A stretch of DNA of 64,000 nucleotides from Bimastos eiseni. Taxonomy: Eukaryota; Annelida; Clitellata; Crassiclitellata; Lumbricidae. The stretch covers positions 6,612,853 through 6,676,852 of the forward strand of contig OY365809.1 of the NCBI GenBank assembly GCA_959347315.1, given 5' to 3'. Positions within the stretch are counted from its first letter, which is position 1, and every line of letters begins with the position of its first letter. Under the pieces are notes generated by a model. It ran no database searches. It saw nothing but the letters and a program-made list of their open reading frames with translations, and was not told where the DNA came from. The translations under genes were made by a program, and so were the position numbers. Below are positions 48,265-62,954 of the stretch, piece by piece.

Positions 48265-51200
48265 ACGGGGCTTGATTTGAGTCGATTTCCTGACGGAACC
48301 ACGTTGAAGAATTTTCGATAATCAGTGACTGACTGAGGACCAAAAAACATAACTTCACTCACTTCAAACATTGTTAAATATTGCATCAATTATTGGTTTA
48401 TTATTTCAGCAGTTTTTTGCATTTTATTAATTAGAACTTGATTTACATCAGCTTGTTGGGTGTACTGAAACAGAGAGCATGTCTATCTTGACAAGCCTGA
48501 AAACAAACATTTAGACATCAAGTATTGTTAAATATTCACAAATGTTGACTTGACCTACTTCAAGATTCTGACCTGACATTAGAAACTGATGTCACTCTGG
48601 GCTCTTGCATGTTTGTTTTCATGTATTATAAGTTGGTCCCTCTAAAGTAGGCCTAGCATTTGTGTGACATTGAGAAATGTTAAGACTTACAGTTGCATTT
48701 AGCACTGTACATAAAATTATGTGTGCCACAGCACTGTTGACAAATTTAAAATATAATGAAACTTCAAGATGGATCAACTGTGTTTTGATGTAATCTTGGC
48801 TTCTTCAGTATTCTGCCCTCATGCTTGTGCAGGAATCTAATGAAGTCATTCTGCTGTGTTGCTTTGCAGATCTGCTTCCTTTATCCATCATCTAGTCCAA
48901 CAGCTTAGTTATGAGCCTTTATACCGTGAATTTTGCCCTTAAGCGCTGTCCAAAGGTGTGAGAAAGCTCCCACGTCTTTATTGTATTCACGCTCCATCTT
49001 CTGACAAAAAATGCATCACCCTCATTTTGCTTTATGCTAGTGCTTATCTTGGCCAAGTTTTCATGTAAGGAGCTTCTAGGTTCTCAACTGCTTCCACCTT
49101 GAGATAGTCCAATGGTTTTCAGCCTTTTGGTAGTAACAGAACCTTACAATAGTCATGTCAGCAACATTATTTGCTGCAAGGAAACTGTCTAAACAATAAA
49201 ATTAGGTCAAATGATACCCCCAAGCGGTATGCGTTGCAGAACATCACTTTCTGTGGCAATGTATTTATTGCCGAATTCTACATAGTATTAGTTGGAAGGT
49301 CAATGATTGCCTCAACATTGTGCAGAGAAGTCGGGTTTTTGTCCCTAGTCGTTTGAATTACTGAAAATTAGGGACAGACGACACTAGGCATTAAAGGATT
49401 TTAGAGAGAATAAGGAGAGGTTGGAGATAGGACGAAAGTGTTTGCAGATATTTGGGTCAAGGTTAGACTTCTTTTTTAAGTGTCGAGAAAGGCACGTTTT
49501 TGGGAAGCAACCATGCTTCAGGCCAGGGCTTAATTAGCCGTCCGGTGTAGGATTCTTGTGGAGATCTCGTCTGCATCCCGTCATCCGTTAATGACCTTCA
49601 TTCTCGCTGGCCTGTCATGTTGATAGGGCATTTGAATAACCTGCTTTTTTACAAATCCTATTTTGATTCCTCCTCTTCGTCCTAGACCCCTACCTCTCTC
49701 GCTCTTTGAACTCTAAACATCATCCATGATCCACCACAATTATAGCCTAATAGCCGCACGTCTGTCAGAATCCCCGGGCCATAAATTTTGTTTTGGTTAA
49801 CCGCTCGTGAATTGGCTGGTTTTCGCGACTTCACTTTTGAAGCTCAGATATGTCGAGATTACAATTACGACCATTATGAGAACAACAGTCACTAAGCTGG
49901 GAGATATGTTGCTGATTTCTATTTATAGATTATCAATCTATAAGTCCTGAATCGCTGTAATTTTGAAGCTTCTGATTATAATTTATCGTTTAACTATGTT
50001 ATTACCTTTAAATAATTCCGTAATTTTTAAGATACTCGTCAATCCCTGGATGCTCATGAAGCATTGCAGGCAAGGTCCCACAGCGTGTAAAACAAACTTC
50101 GACGCTAGGTTCGTGACGTCTCTTCGTCAGTATATCACCCTTATCTAATTGGTTCATGCATGTAATTCACTAGCAGAGCCTGACTTTAATAAATGTTCAT
50201 TGGCTTCGTTAGTTTGTCACATATAATTTTAAAATCCAAGAATAAATTTAAAAAAATTTATGCAACCGTATTTGTGCCTGGCCTTACAATTGAAGGTGGC
50301 TTTTGTTGAAATTTTTGAAGTTTTGTCAGACATTTATGGAGTTATCCACAGAAAGGAACAGCTAATTTGCATAAGCTGCTCCAGCGCGAGACGGCGGTTT
50401 GCGTTGGACGATCATGCATTTTGAGTTCATTGTGAAAGATTTTAAATTATAACTTTTAAATTTATTTGAATTGTTTAAGTCCAGTGCAGTGCCGAAGGTA
50501 TAATTTTATCAATCCAAAGCGATCTTGCTGCTGAAAATGTGTCAAAGTAAATAGTTTAAACAGTGGCACTTTTGAATTTTTAGCTGGTTCGTTCGTCTGC
50601 CCAACAGTACGCTTAACATGAACAACACTGCGTAGCGTTATTTTAACCGGTGTTTTTAAAAGTTTTAATCAACGCCGTGATCAAAATAAATATGCAACTT
50701 CAAAGACATATTCGTCGTTCAAATGAATACAATAATGTAGGGCGCTACCGCTAAGCAGAAGTAGAAAGAATCGTACTTAATTCCCCCGTCCAATGATTAG
50801 CAATGATAAGAGGAATTTAGAATGGAGTGAGTATTAAAGCTTGAAGTCATCAGTCTATGGCCGCTACTAAATAATTCTTGTGTGCATGACAAAGGGCGTG
50901 ATGAATATGATAAAAATCCAAGTGGGAAGTCCAAGAATTAATTGACCATGCTTAGGCATAATGTTAATGGTTGGGAAGGAAATAAAACTTTTGAGTACTT
51001 AGCACTTTTGAGAGGTTGTTTGAAGGCCTTATAACGTGCCCAGATGCATTTATATATGTGTATATTACTTATCCTTTCCCAATTGTGTGTTCCTTTCCCA
51101 TTTGTATATTATTTTAACAGACCCAATATGATTTGATCATATCATTCTCTTGCCATTTCTTTGTTGTTGGACATAAAGAGTGGTCCACCACATGGTTAAG

Positions 51201-51578
51201 TGGTTTAGCAGTTCATTCAAGTGCCAGGTAGCTGTACTGTTATAATTTACTCTATTAAAACTTCTTCAATTTAAAAAATAACCATGATGCTCAAAAACTT
51301 CAGCAATGAAAAAGTTATTGTACACTTTGTGGATGGCATTATCTTCCTCTCCAAACCACACAATATATTAATATATGATCACTCAGAAGTTGTACAAATG
51401 ACCAGTTCAAGGTCACAGTTGAAAAATTCTTTGATTTACATGTTTTAAAACTTTACCCTGTTACCTTTTTAGGCTGATTGAGAGCTGTCACAGAATCGCT
51501 GCATGTTGTATTTTCTTCATACCGCTACTAATTTCTTTTCAATGAAATAGTTATAATCATGTGGTTGTGTGAGAACTG
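48265..51578. other. MCM6 3' UTR and MCM6-MEIOC intergenic DNA
   Basis: No exon found. The first part is probably MCM6 3' UTR; an AATAAA occurs near 49192. A copy of the dispersed repeat lies at 49798-49885. The promoter and any non-coding first exon of MEIOC should lie before 51579 but are not identifiable by eye. Confidence 0.5.
49798..49885 (+). repeat. Dispersed 'GTGGCGCTTTAGAAG' repeat, copy 5
   Basis: Reads CCGCTCGTGAATTGGCTGG, then CACTTTTGAAGCTCAGATAT, then a block with GATTACAATTACGACC. Most diverged copy, but the order of blocks is kept. Confidence 0.45.
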
Positions 51579-54500
51579 ATGACAGGAAAAACAATGGAAA
51601 TTCAAAAGATGGCATGGCATCCAGATTCAATTTTGATGTCAAATGGTAGTCAGCAGAGAAGTGATGGCTTCTGTGGATTTGAAAACATACAATCTGCAAT
51701 GTGCTGTTCTGGAATTCTTGGATCCAATGGCCAAAATTTGCAGTATGGAAGGCCAGAGAATGGCTATGTTGGACTCAGTGGAAAAGTGGAAACTAGTGGC
51801 ACAAGAAGTGGTGGAATAGTTGGAAATGTTGGTGCTGGGTACAGCAGCAGAAATCACGGATTCAACGGATCTTTCATTTGTGATGAAGTACAAAAGCCTC
51901 ATCCTGCTCTTGAGTATTCACATTCTCTTTTCTCCAACTGGGATCATAGGAATCCACTGTTAGAGAGCATGACATCAAAGGCATCACAGAATAACGAAGT
52001 AATGAAGGTTTCTTTAATAATATAAGTGCTTTGATTTCAACTCATTTTGTGTTCTCACATGATTTTAATTTCAACTGAGATTGAATACATGAGCTATAAC
52101 GGGATTAACAGAATTATCATATATCTATCTTTTTGAAACATTGTTAGCATGTTCATTTATAACAGTTAGCAACTCTTTCAGAAATTGACACATTAATACA
52201 TATTTATACAACGTTCCTTGATTCAGTAATGTTATGTATTATGATTTATTTTGAAAATGTGTATTGCTAATTTGGTGACATTCATTTCCTACCAATGCAG
52301 AAGTGTTTGCAAACCAATTGTAGTAATGCACAATTCATTGATTTTTGATGCTGAGTTAAACTTAATCATGCTAAATTTCACTCCAGTCAAATTCGAGTGT
52401 GTCAGAGAAGCAGCATTTGAATGAGAAGGATGCAAGATGGAAAAACTGCACATAATGATAGGTGGTGAGTGACCTTGTGTGTAAGTATATGTATGCATTG
52501 AGGTGTACAACGGGTTCTTACATTTGTATTCAGTATAGGTCTACCAGTTTTAATGATAATTGCTTTGTGGTATATGTGGGCTGAAAGTTTGAGGTTATCT
52601 ATTTTTGCATTTTTCAGAATTCTGATGTTGGTCAGTTTAGTCCAGGGAGTGGTCTCAATTCAAGACAAAATCTGGATGACCTTGTGAGCAAGATTCTTGA
52701 AGAGGATCCATCCAAGTCTTGTAGACATGATGATGGTCATACTAATGGCCTAGAAGAAAGAAAATTTGGTCTTCTGCCTATGCCAAAGTAAGTATGCATG
52801 CTAACAGCCTAAGACTAACTGGTTTACCCCAGCCTAGCAAGTATGACCTATTTTTGCACTTAAAACTAGCATAGTCAAATTAAATAAAATATATAATGAT
52901 TTGTTGATTTTGACAAAGTTTTTGATGTTAATGATTCTTTAGGAAACTTCACTTGAATTCACTTAAATTCACTTGAATCCACCATATCTATTTTTTACGA
53001 AACTAACCAATACTCCCTTATTTTTTCATTTTATAGTGCTTTGTCTGATTCAGCTTTCAAATGACTAAATTACTTGTTTATGTTGCTTGTGATGTTGAGA
53101 CTATGATACCAAATTGCAAGCCTCTGAATCTTATTACTGAATTCCTCCTCTTACGCACAAACGAGAGACAATCTGATAAAATTTGATGGACTTTGTTATA
53201 AAATCTTCCTTATGGTTCACAAAATGTTTCATTCAGGTTGGCCCACATGTCTGCTGTTCTCCACATATCAGCAAATATTGTATTTGACTATGAAGATTTT
53301 GATTATTGTTGTGGCATTAAATTTGAGATGTTTTGAGCTAATTTAGCTAAGACTATAATTGAATGTTTTGGAAACAACCACCTTATAGCCATCAGGCATA
53401 TTGCACGTACATAGACAATTGCTAGAAATAATGACATCTCGAACATAACAGGCATTCATGTTGGTTGAAAATGCTTTTCACACATGTCAATCAACAATTT
53501 ATTGTGTGCCGCTGATTGGTGTACATTGTGAGAGGCACTATATAAATTTATGGAGTAAGTGTGTGATATCTATACAACAGTAAGAATGATGGTCTATATT
53601 ATTTATCATTGTCACAAACAACAATGTTGCTGTGTTGGCTTTTAACCCTTTAACGACCACGTTTATTGATTATGCCTTATGTTTTATGACACGCTGGTCA
53701 TTAAAGGATTAAGGTACTGTAATATGCCTAATTTAACTCATATTTAAATTCTTCAAAGGTGTTACAGCATGCCAATAGCATTGAAAAATAATATGTTTGC
53801 TTCAGAAATTGAGCTGTTAGTGCTTTCATGACATCAAATAGAGTAGATGTGGGATATCTACTGGCAAGTTAGCTTGCCTAAGTGATATAAACTGAAATAA
53901 AGTTTAGTGCATCCAGGAATGAAGTGAGTGAAAAATTTGTATGTTTGATTGATTTATAATGTACTTTTGGCCAACAGGGACATCAACTGATGCCATGGGT
54001 CAAAATTAGATCAACAAACACCTTTACAATGACAGAGTTATATGTTGGAAATGTTGGGAAATAAAAGTAGTGTCATAATTTCTATGTTCTTTGTTATCTT
54101 GTAGTATAAGTGTCTAAGTTGCATATCGTCTTAAATTTTAGCTTGGATTTTGGAACCAATTTGAATAACATATGGTCCTCAGATGAAAAATTATCTGTGA
54201 TGAATCAATCTCAGCAGGCTCAGCTAAACAATGCCCCATACTCAAATGCTGGCCTTTTGAAGTCAGTTTTGGACGGCAACTGGGAAGCTACAAAGGCAGC
54301 TCCTGGATTTCTTCAAAACCAGAGCATTGCAACCTCGGGAGTTCAGAGTATGGATCATGCAAATTTCTCCCAAAGAAAACCCATTGCCAGTTTATTAGCT
54401 GTGGAAAATCATAACCAGTTTCCTCAAGCATATAATCATAAGCTTGATGCTACTACAAGCAGAAGTTTTGGATCATTGGCAATGAAATCAAATCCTGCAG

Positions 54501-57500
54501 AAATGGAACTTGCAATGCGATGTATGGAAAAGTCAGTTCCTTTGACAAGTTCTCAGTACAAATTTTCCGAGGCACCTAATTCTTTTGAAGCTTGGTGCAA
54601 GTCCTCTGTAAACCATACCCAAGATTCTGTTGGTAATCGGGGCTTTTTAATCAATTCTTATCCACATGGAAATCATTCTTTGCCATGCCCTCCTAATACT
54701 ATTGCAGCCCATGTTTCTGCTTCACCTGGGCATTCAGAACTACTGCTAGCTGAAGTAAAGTCAACAATTCAATCTCTTATGGGACCAAATCCACAAGGAA
54801 ATGCTGCCAAACAGTATCTGGCTCATTGCTTGGCTCAGTCTGGTGTTGTAGGTGGAGAGATGCTTGATTCGTTACCTGATGACAGAAATAAACAGCAGAA
54901 TGTCATTTTCAATGGTGGTGATAACAATGGTCAGAATGGTCTGAGAACATGTTTTGAGAGAAATATGTTAGATCACAATGTTCTTTATGGTGGTAATAAG
55001 ACCTCCCCAGCCACCCTAATAAATGGCCAGAACATTTCAATACGTCCAGCTGTTAAGAATCCTGTGTGGCCTTCTTCTAAGACCATTCCTGGTAACTTGC
55101 TTCCGACTGCAGCTGTGCTAAATGCTCTGGCTACAGACAAAAGGGAATTTGAGATGGCGGACTTGCCGCCTCAGACATCGTGTGGAAGTCATTTTCTTGA
55201 TCAGAACCAACTGTTTGCTTATGCTCAACCTGTCAGCAGAAAACATGGTTACCTGACTCCAAGCTCTGTACCATGCCAGAATATCTCGAGGAATATGCAG
55301 CCAGATATGAATCAGACTTCAGAGGGCATCTTAAACCATGTTCAGGATGGTCCTGCTATCTTCCATCCTGACTCTTTATACAATCGTCAGCAACAGTCAT
55401 ATGGTATTCAGTTTGATAATGCGGGTGTGCCGAAAGTAACACAACCAGCCCACATTTCAATAAGAGGAATTCAAGCACCATGGCTCAGCTCACAAACTCA
55501 TCCAGCTGAAAACTGTGACTGTAATGCTCGATGTGATGTTCACAACATTGGCAGAGTGACACCAGTCATCCTTAGACCAGGAGAAATATTCTACAACAAC
55601 ATTCATCCACCAGCTATGTTTGGCCTGCCTCAGATCATTCCAGACATGAAACTTCAGAGGCAAGTCTTAGTACCCTAGTTCATGTATATTTTTTATTTGA
55701 TTCATTTTGTTTCTATTTAAAGTGAGTTAATTGGAAATTCATATCAAATGGTTTGACAGCATTTTTTGATCTCTTAAAATAGAGGATATAAACTTGAAGT
55801 TTTCGATTTTTACACAAGTTTAATAAAGTCACTTTTACTTTTCAATTATTTTTTTAATAAATGTGATGTGAAGACAGTAGGCATACAATCGGTTAACATT
55901 AGTTCTTCTCTGAGTTTTCTGTTGTCAATTCTATTATGATGATGATGTAAAAATTGGATATCTCTTTGATGTCCTAAATTTAGGTCTTGTGCACTGCTTA
56001 ATATGTAAATTATCACATAATTTAATTATACATGATAGTCATTTTTATGTATATTTCATTGATGGCAGCCTTGGAGTTAAAGTCTTTACGGCATGGGTTA
56101 TATACAGTTCTGACCTATTCAGCAATTCAAGACAGATCCAGTGCATTTCCAAGCCCAGTTTGATTATTTTAGAACTTTTATGAGGTATAATAAGGCACGA
56201 TCACCTTTTTTTCAACATTTAAGTTAGTGTTCTTTTGTTTTAGATGTTTTAATTCCTCAAGTGGTCTTTTGCTGTGTTTGGAGGAATGCTTTGAACAGCT
56301 AAGAAATTTAGAGAAGGAAGAGAAGGAGGTATGGCTAGATGTTGCTTGCATTTGTATGTGTGTATCTAAACATTTATGTAGCACCTCTTTAGACTCACAA
56401 AGTCATATGTTTGTACTGCAACTTGATTGTGTGATGTCTACAGACTTGCAAAGAAATTCTTTAAATAATCGATTTTAACTTTAAGTTGTTACTAAGTTAT
56501 TTATGTTGTTTTACATTTGTATGATTTCTTTGGAATTTTTACTTCAATTTTGACAATACGTGATGGGTTGCAGTTTAAAATTCTCGTGTCTTTTGTTTTT
56601 GTTTGAAGTAATCTGTCATTATGCAGTTATCATCTGTTTGTTTATAATTATGATTGGTTGATATTAGAGGCTTTCAATGTGAAATTTCTTCTTAGGTGGA
56701 AAATGAATTGATGCAATACAGCATGGGTCGATGTCTTGCATCTGTTAATCCGACCGCTATTCCACGTTTGCCTCATAATCCATCACGTGTGAACCGCCTT
56801 GTTGTAGAATCTCTTCGTGAGCATTCAAAGGTACATATGAATCGTTGCAGAAAAATTAAATGCAGCAAATTACAGACTAATTCCTCTGAAACAATGAAGA
56901 AAGATGCACAATGTATATTCAGAATCTATTTTGGATTATCTTTCATAAATTGAACACTAATTTAAAGCTGCTTATTTAGAAATGCCATATCTTTACTGTT
57001 TCTATGTTACAATGCCTAGGTTAATGTTATAGTTTAATGGCTAGTTTGTTGAATTGTGAAACTGGGACTTGAGGTTTTAAATCCTTTCAAGGATGGGAGC
57101 GTATTCCCAAATTTATGTTTTTTCAGATGTACCCTAGTGATAGCACTTTTAAAGGAGTGCAGGGCCTATGTTGTCATTGAAAGATATTAGGCCATGAGAC
57201 CACATGTCCACATTAATTTGCTAATGCTAAAAACATGAAGCTGTTAACATTTTTTACTCATGACTACCTCTTGGTGTAAGTGTAGAAAACCTCTTAAAGT
57301 ATATGAACATCACTAAAACTTGCTGATTCAGGTACTATGAGCAGTAACCTTGAATTATTGTCGGTGCAGTAATGTACTGATTATGATCTTTGTTGTTCAG
57401 TTCTTATTGGGTGATAACATTTTTCTTAATAGTTCTCTTTTGTAATTTTCTGGTGAAATGCTGTTTGCATTTATACCAGGTAACTGCTATTCTTGGAAAG

Positions 57501-58371
57501 ATGAAGAAGATACACAACCAGCCATTGCATGCAAACATCTATTCTGCAATGGAAACCTGGATGGAAGGCATACGCAAAGTTCAGGCCCGTCGCAAGGAGG
57601 AGATTGTCAGTTCAGCCAACCGCAGCAATAGTGGAGGATCTCGTGCACAGGAGGAGAAAGGTAAGAGTTGTTTTTTATGATAAACTCATGTTTAAGATTT
57701 ATTTTATGATTAATATTTTACTGTTTTTACAGTCTGTGAAATGTGGTGCATTATATATTGTACTGGTTCAAAATATCAACTTCTGTAAAAGAGAAAAAAA
57801 TTCATGCTGAAGTAAACATTCTTAGTAGCACTTTCAGGCACTAAAGTGTAGATCAAGACTAAGACTTTGTAACACTTGATGCCTCAAATGAAAGGCTGCC
57901 ATTTATGAATGAATTGCAACAAATAGACAAGCAGTTAATCTCCTGCTAATGTTCCCAGGCTGACGGATTTGTCTCGGTGTTGTTAAAAACAAAGCAAAGT
58001 GGATCAGTTCAGTGAACTGGGACCCAAACATGTCTGGTCTGGAACCTAGTGGCATATTCATCAGTCTTATAGTGAATTAAGTAACTGTCATCTTGAGATA
58101 TACATGTCAATCATTTGCCAGTTCATGGTGCTTGATGGTTTCAGATATTTTAGCATTGACTGCGGCTGTTGAGGAGCTTCTGATTCAGACACGTCGTGCC
58201 AGGACCTGTCTGTGGTGTGCCCTGCAGATTGCGCTCTACAGTGGTTCCATATCTGCAGATAAAGGATCTACAGAATCAAACAATCAAGATACTTCTGTGT
58301 TTTACCATGCACTAAATGATTGGCAACCGGCTGAAGGAGAAGTCTTCAATGGCAACCATAAGTGCATGTAA
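51579..58371 (+). CDS. MEIOC: MEIOC, meiosis-specific coiled-coil protein, 7 exons found
   Basis: Exons: 51579-51998 (or to 52007), 52618-52787, 54142-55659, 56244-56328, 56696-56830, 57480-57660, 58145-58371 (TAA). They join in frame to about 911-914 aa; human MEIOC is about 952. The conserved C-terminal domain, about residues 703-865, is unmistakable: LEECFEQLRNLEKEEKE, VNPTAIPRLPHNPSRVNRL, ILGKMKKI with PLHANIYSAM, VQARRKEEI, and RRARTCLWCALQIAL. The long N-terminal part is rich in Asn, Ser and Gln and looks disordered; exon 2 has LDDLVSKILEEDPSK. In mammals MEIOC works with YTHDC2 in germ cells to stabilise or control mRNAs for meiotic prophase. Exon 3 must end at a GC donor (AG|GCAAGT, 55660), since no GT donor there keeps the frame. 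Exon 1 start (a second ATG lies at 51594) and its donor are uncertain. Confidence 0.92.
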
Positions 58372-61300
58372 AGTGGGAAGTGAATTATGCAGACTAATTT
58401 TATGCGGCTTTAAATGGTAGATGAATGCTGCTCTTCTGTTTTGTTGTCAGTGTTTCAAGTTAATTTAATGGTTATTTGGTTTTTTCTTACATGAACTTGT
58501 ACTTATTCGACAGACGATATAAAATCAGTTTCTTATATTGTATGTGTGGGTTGCATTTTTCTGCTGTATTAGGACTGTTGTTTTCAACTGTTGCAGTTAC
58601 TGTCAGTGGAGACTACCAAGATCACTTTCTTGCCTGTATCAACAATTTCATGCATTTTGTTTGGAAACACATTGATTACAACCCCAGCTTATGTGATGCT
58701 GAGGTTGTCTAAGATTGTTAACGTAATATAATTTAGGTCATTCAATGTATTGATTAATTTCACTCATTGACATGTTTAATACCGAGGACTATCTATGTTA
58801 ATCTTTCAGCTGTTAGCGTCATTTAGCTGAAGTTGGTGAACTGTAGGAGGCAATCATAGTAATCGATATTTGCAAAAATTATTGAATCAGTGCCAAGTAT
58901 AACCTTCTGAAAGCTTTGAAGTAGTTGTTCTATTTCAACTACTAATTTTAACTGAAGTAATGAAAGGAACGTACTGATTAGATGTTACCTTTGGCTACAG
59001 TCCTCAGAGGCATGATAATTGCAAGCCAACAACATTGCCAGCTGTCCATTCTGGGGTGAACAAGGAGTTGTCAAAGTTACATTTTGCACTGTGAATTTCT
59101 TACCTTCAGCTTTATTGTGAATGCAAGTCTGAGAAATATACCACTGGCAGATGTTGATTGTAATTGCAATATGTTTATAGTTTGACTTGCTTCATACATC
59201 TTTCAATAGAACATAACTTACATAAATTAAGTTAATGTGTTTAGTATTTCTTAGATTGTAGGAATTCCTAGCTGTCACTTTGACCTTTCTGATAGTAGCT
59301 ATGTGTTGCCAATGATCCCTTGGCAGTATAACTAGCAAGTTAAACATATCCCAAAAGGAGAATTTTACTGAAATGACCCCACATTATGACATGCGCTTTG
59401 GTTACTCTTGTCATGCCGTGCGCTTTGGTTACTCTTGTCATGCCGTGCGCTTTGGTTACTCTTGTCATGTCGTGTGCTTGGTCATGCCGTGCGCTTTGGT
59501 TACTCTTGAGTTGGTCATTACAATTGGTCCTATAGACTTGATTATGTGTCAGGTTTTTACAATTATTACTTCTTTCTGAAGGGACAAATTGTTTGTATGT
59601 TGTATTCTTTTTGCGTATGATTGTTTGTGTGCATATGTTCACTGTCATACGATGGCATGTGTTGTGTGAATACTTCACTAGCAGGATCTGCAGCATTATT
59701 TGGGCAGATTGTATTTATTTATCTGTTTGAAACTTAATCATTTGACAACATTAGCATTCATTATCAGTGTGAGTTAATATATTTTGATTAATTGCCTTGC
59801 TTTTGACAACAGGTAGTTGTACCTAGTATAGCTGCCAGACGTCCATTTGCAGTGTTCTTTTGACTTAAGTTGATTAGGCGACAGGTTTTGGGAGATTTTC
59901 AGAGATTAACTATTGGCTAAGTAATTTTATGTATAATGGACAGGCTTACAAAATTTGTATGTGTAGCAAATGAATTTAGTGTATAATGATTTAGTGAAAA
60001 ATTGAGACACATTTTAATGTGTATGGCTGATGCTTCATTTGTTTTAGGTAAATATAATTATCTTAAAAAATTGGACATTTATATTGCAGGTGCTGACAAT
60101 AATGTTGTTGCATAAAATGTCTTAAATGAAGAATATACACTATCCTGTTTTCTTGTGCGATCGGATAGTCTCAAAATTCTGTTGCAAGTGAAGCTCTTGG
60201 TTCATTTTATTGGAAACCGTTTCGTAGTTTAGCTGTTACAGAGGTCTTGCTTCAGTAATGGCAGAGCATTGTGTGTAGTGTAGGGATCATAATTATATGA
60301 CTCATGTTATACACACTGTGGATACGTATTGTCACACACTGGTTGGTGAAACAGAAAGTGGTAAATCAATGGTACCCAGTACTTGGTATTAATCTAAGTT
60401 AAACATGCAGTGTTAACTTGATTGTCCCAGTTTCTTGCTTGATTGTTGTCAAATGCTTGTTTGCATGGGAGTTTTAAAGACATTTTCTTTAAATGGGTCA
60501 GGTACTCATGAGTATTCATTTTTTATAAATTCTTTCATCTTTGTGTTCTTGATTAAAAGAGGAAGCTTTCCTGGCATGTGATTTTGCCTGTCAAGAATTT
60601 TCACGTTGACTTCGTGGAATATGAAATTGCTGTTTTATGTGATGTTGACATATGACTCTGATTATGCAATTCTCGGTAACTTTTGTTGTAAGCAAGATAT
60701 ATGAGAGATTAGTTTGTTTATGTCAACATCACAAAGTTTTGATTTATAAACCAAATTAAGTACACTGAACTCGTCAAAAATGCTCATGTTGACACAGTGA
60801 CAAGCTAGTATGAATGTAACAGATATCAATCAGACAGGTTTTGATGAATGTTACAGGCTATTAAAGTTATATGCTGTTTTGTGCTGGACAACTAGTAACA
60901 ACACTGATAACTTTGGTCCAGTTGTACAACTGCTTGAATGATATCCCATGTGCTGTTATGTATAAGCATTTAGATCTGTGCATAACAATTAGCCTGATCA
61001 GAGAAGGATAGTTGTAAAACTGTTTAAAATCAGTTTGATATTAACTACTTTAGCCACAAATTGTTAAAGAGAAAATTTGCACCTAAATTTATCATAATTT
61101 TCCAGCTGTGTATATATACTAGACATTGGAACAGATTCTGTTTAACACATTTCGAATGAAAGATGAAGATCATAAAATGTGCAAATACCATGTGTCTGGT
61201 TGTAAACCAGGTGAATGATTACATCTGTGTTGTACCATTTTGATAGGGGTTGATATCAATGATGGAAGAAGATCATGTTTCACTTTATTTATTCCTCTAT

Positions 61301-62954
61301 TTATTTATTCACATGTTCTGGAGCATTATGCACTGTTCAACAAGATGTGCAGATTGGTATGCACAGAAATCTGTGCACAGGTCGAGTGTATACTGATAAC
61401 ATCAAGTCACTAACATTTGCATACACTAGCTTTCCAGGACTTCAGTGTATTACATTAATGATATTATCAGGATAAAAATGGAAAACGTTGAGTTTAAAGA
61501 TTGAATGTTGTGCTCTTGAGCTGATTTAGTTTGTTCTTGTATTTCATATTTAAATGTCCAATGCATATCAGCATGTTGCATAGCATTTAACATCTATATT
61601 GCATACATTGTAAATTCTTGCAATTTGTATACTGCATTATGTGAGATGGTGCCTTGAGTTTTTAATCTGCATATATTTCTTGAACTAAGTAAGCATGTTT
61701 AGTTGTTATGGCTAGGAAGTTACTAGAGTTTGTATATTCTTGTTGGTTTTAAATGCCATTTCAATGCTGTTAAGCTTTAGTTAAGTCACAGAAAGAGTTT
61801 TCTAGCTGTTACCCAATTCTGTAGGGTAGGCCTTCACCTGCGTTCTCCTCCCGTCACGCTTCCCTCATTTCTGTGCACATTTAACTATTTATGTTTTGAA
61901 TGAAAGTTGTTCTATAGAGTTTCCTCGTATTGCAGAATTTTGCGGTTCAAGTCTTTCTTCATATTAGAAGGCTTTCACAGATTTGCTGGTTGCCATGTTG
62001 GAGCAAATCATTGGCTGTATGTAGTCAATGAATCAGATTTAATTTTGTTGCTTGTTAAATATGTTGAAATGATTGTTTTGGTGTAAGGTTTTAACATGTT
62101 AAAACATGTTTAATATTGTATAGTTTGACATGTTACAATATTATGTCACCTTATGAAAACACTGCTGCTGGTGATTATTTTGTTATACTTTTCAATCTAT
62201 GCCATGCCTCTTGCAGAACAACTTGTCAGAGCATTACCTTAAGTTGAATTTGAGATTAAATCACCAGCCATTAATGGTTTGCAGGCAGATGTTGAGAAAC
62301 GTGAGAATCCTTGGAAACCTAGCAGAAGAGTTGAAAACTGACTGGAGACTAGGAAACAATTGAACTGTTGACCATAAGTGTATGCCCCAGAAAACATGTT
62401 TCAAGAGATAGCATCTGACGGCTATCGATTGTCTCCAGTGATAGTAGCTGGAAAGACTTAACAAAAGACATTGAAACAAAGTAGCAGTACCAGTTTTTTT
62501 GTATAGTTGGAAAGCAGCTAAAGCCGGTTAGATCACCTCTGATAAAGAATGTCATGAGTCAATGGACCCAGCAAGACTGCAAGGGTAAACTATTCTTCAG
62601 AGCCATGAACATATTTGATGGACATCAGCCATACCTACAATTAGCATATTATGAGCCATTGAAAGAATGTGTGGGACTGAGGGTGCCAAAACACAACCGT
62701 GATGGGTACCTTGTTCAACATACATGGTGCAAGTATTACCAGAGATGACTATGTGACTTGTCCTATAAGGTAAAACTAAAATCAAGCATCAAGTAGTTTT
62801 ATAAAACACATGTCAGTAATTGCAACACAGATTTATATAATATGTTATTTGAAGTTACAGATTTATATAGAAGTGATAATGCAGTTTATATCTCCACATT
62901 CCTGCATTCTGAGAATTTATTTATTCTGAAATTTGATATCGTCCTTCTTCCAAA
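58372..62954. other. MEIOC 3' UTR and downstream non-coding DNA
   Basis: About 4.6 kb of T-rich DNA with no supported exon. Short open frames at 61275 and 62554 have no recognisable family or splice context. The 27 bp minisatellite at 59392 is the only clear structure. A clear AATAAA close after the MEIOC stop was not seen, so the transcript end is unknown. Confidence 0.45.
59392..59511. repeat. 27 bp minisatellite, about 4.4 units
   Basis: Three almost identical units beginning TGCGCTTTGGTTACTCTTGT, then a unit with a 10 bp internal loss, then a partial unit. The length is a multiple of three, so it stays open in several frames, but no gene context supports coding. Confidence 0.9.

Noticed and set aside
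55660..55678. MEIOC exon 3 as a terminal exon ending at TAG 55676-55678
   Set aside because: The conserved C-terminal domain follows in four further exons in frame through a GC donor; a short isoform remains possible.
61275..62748. Short frames downstream of MEIOC considered as extra exons
   Set aside because: No recognisable family, weak splice signals, and the MEIOC stop at 58371 matches the family end.
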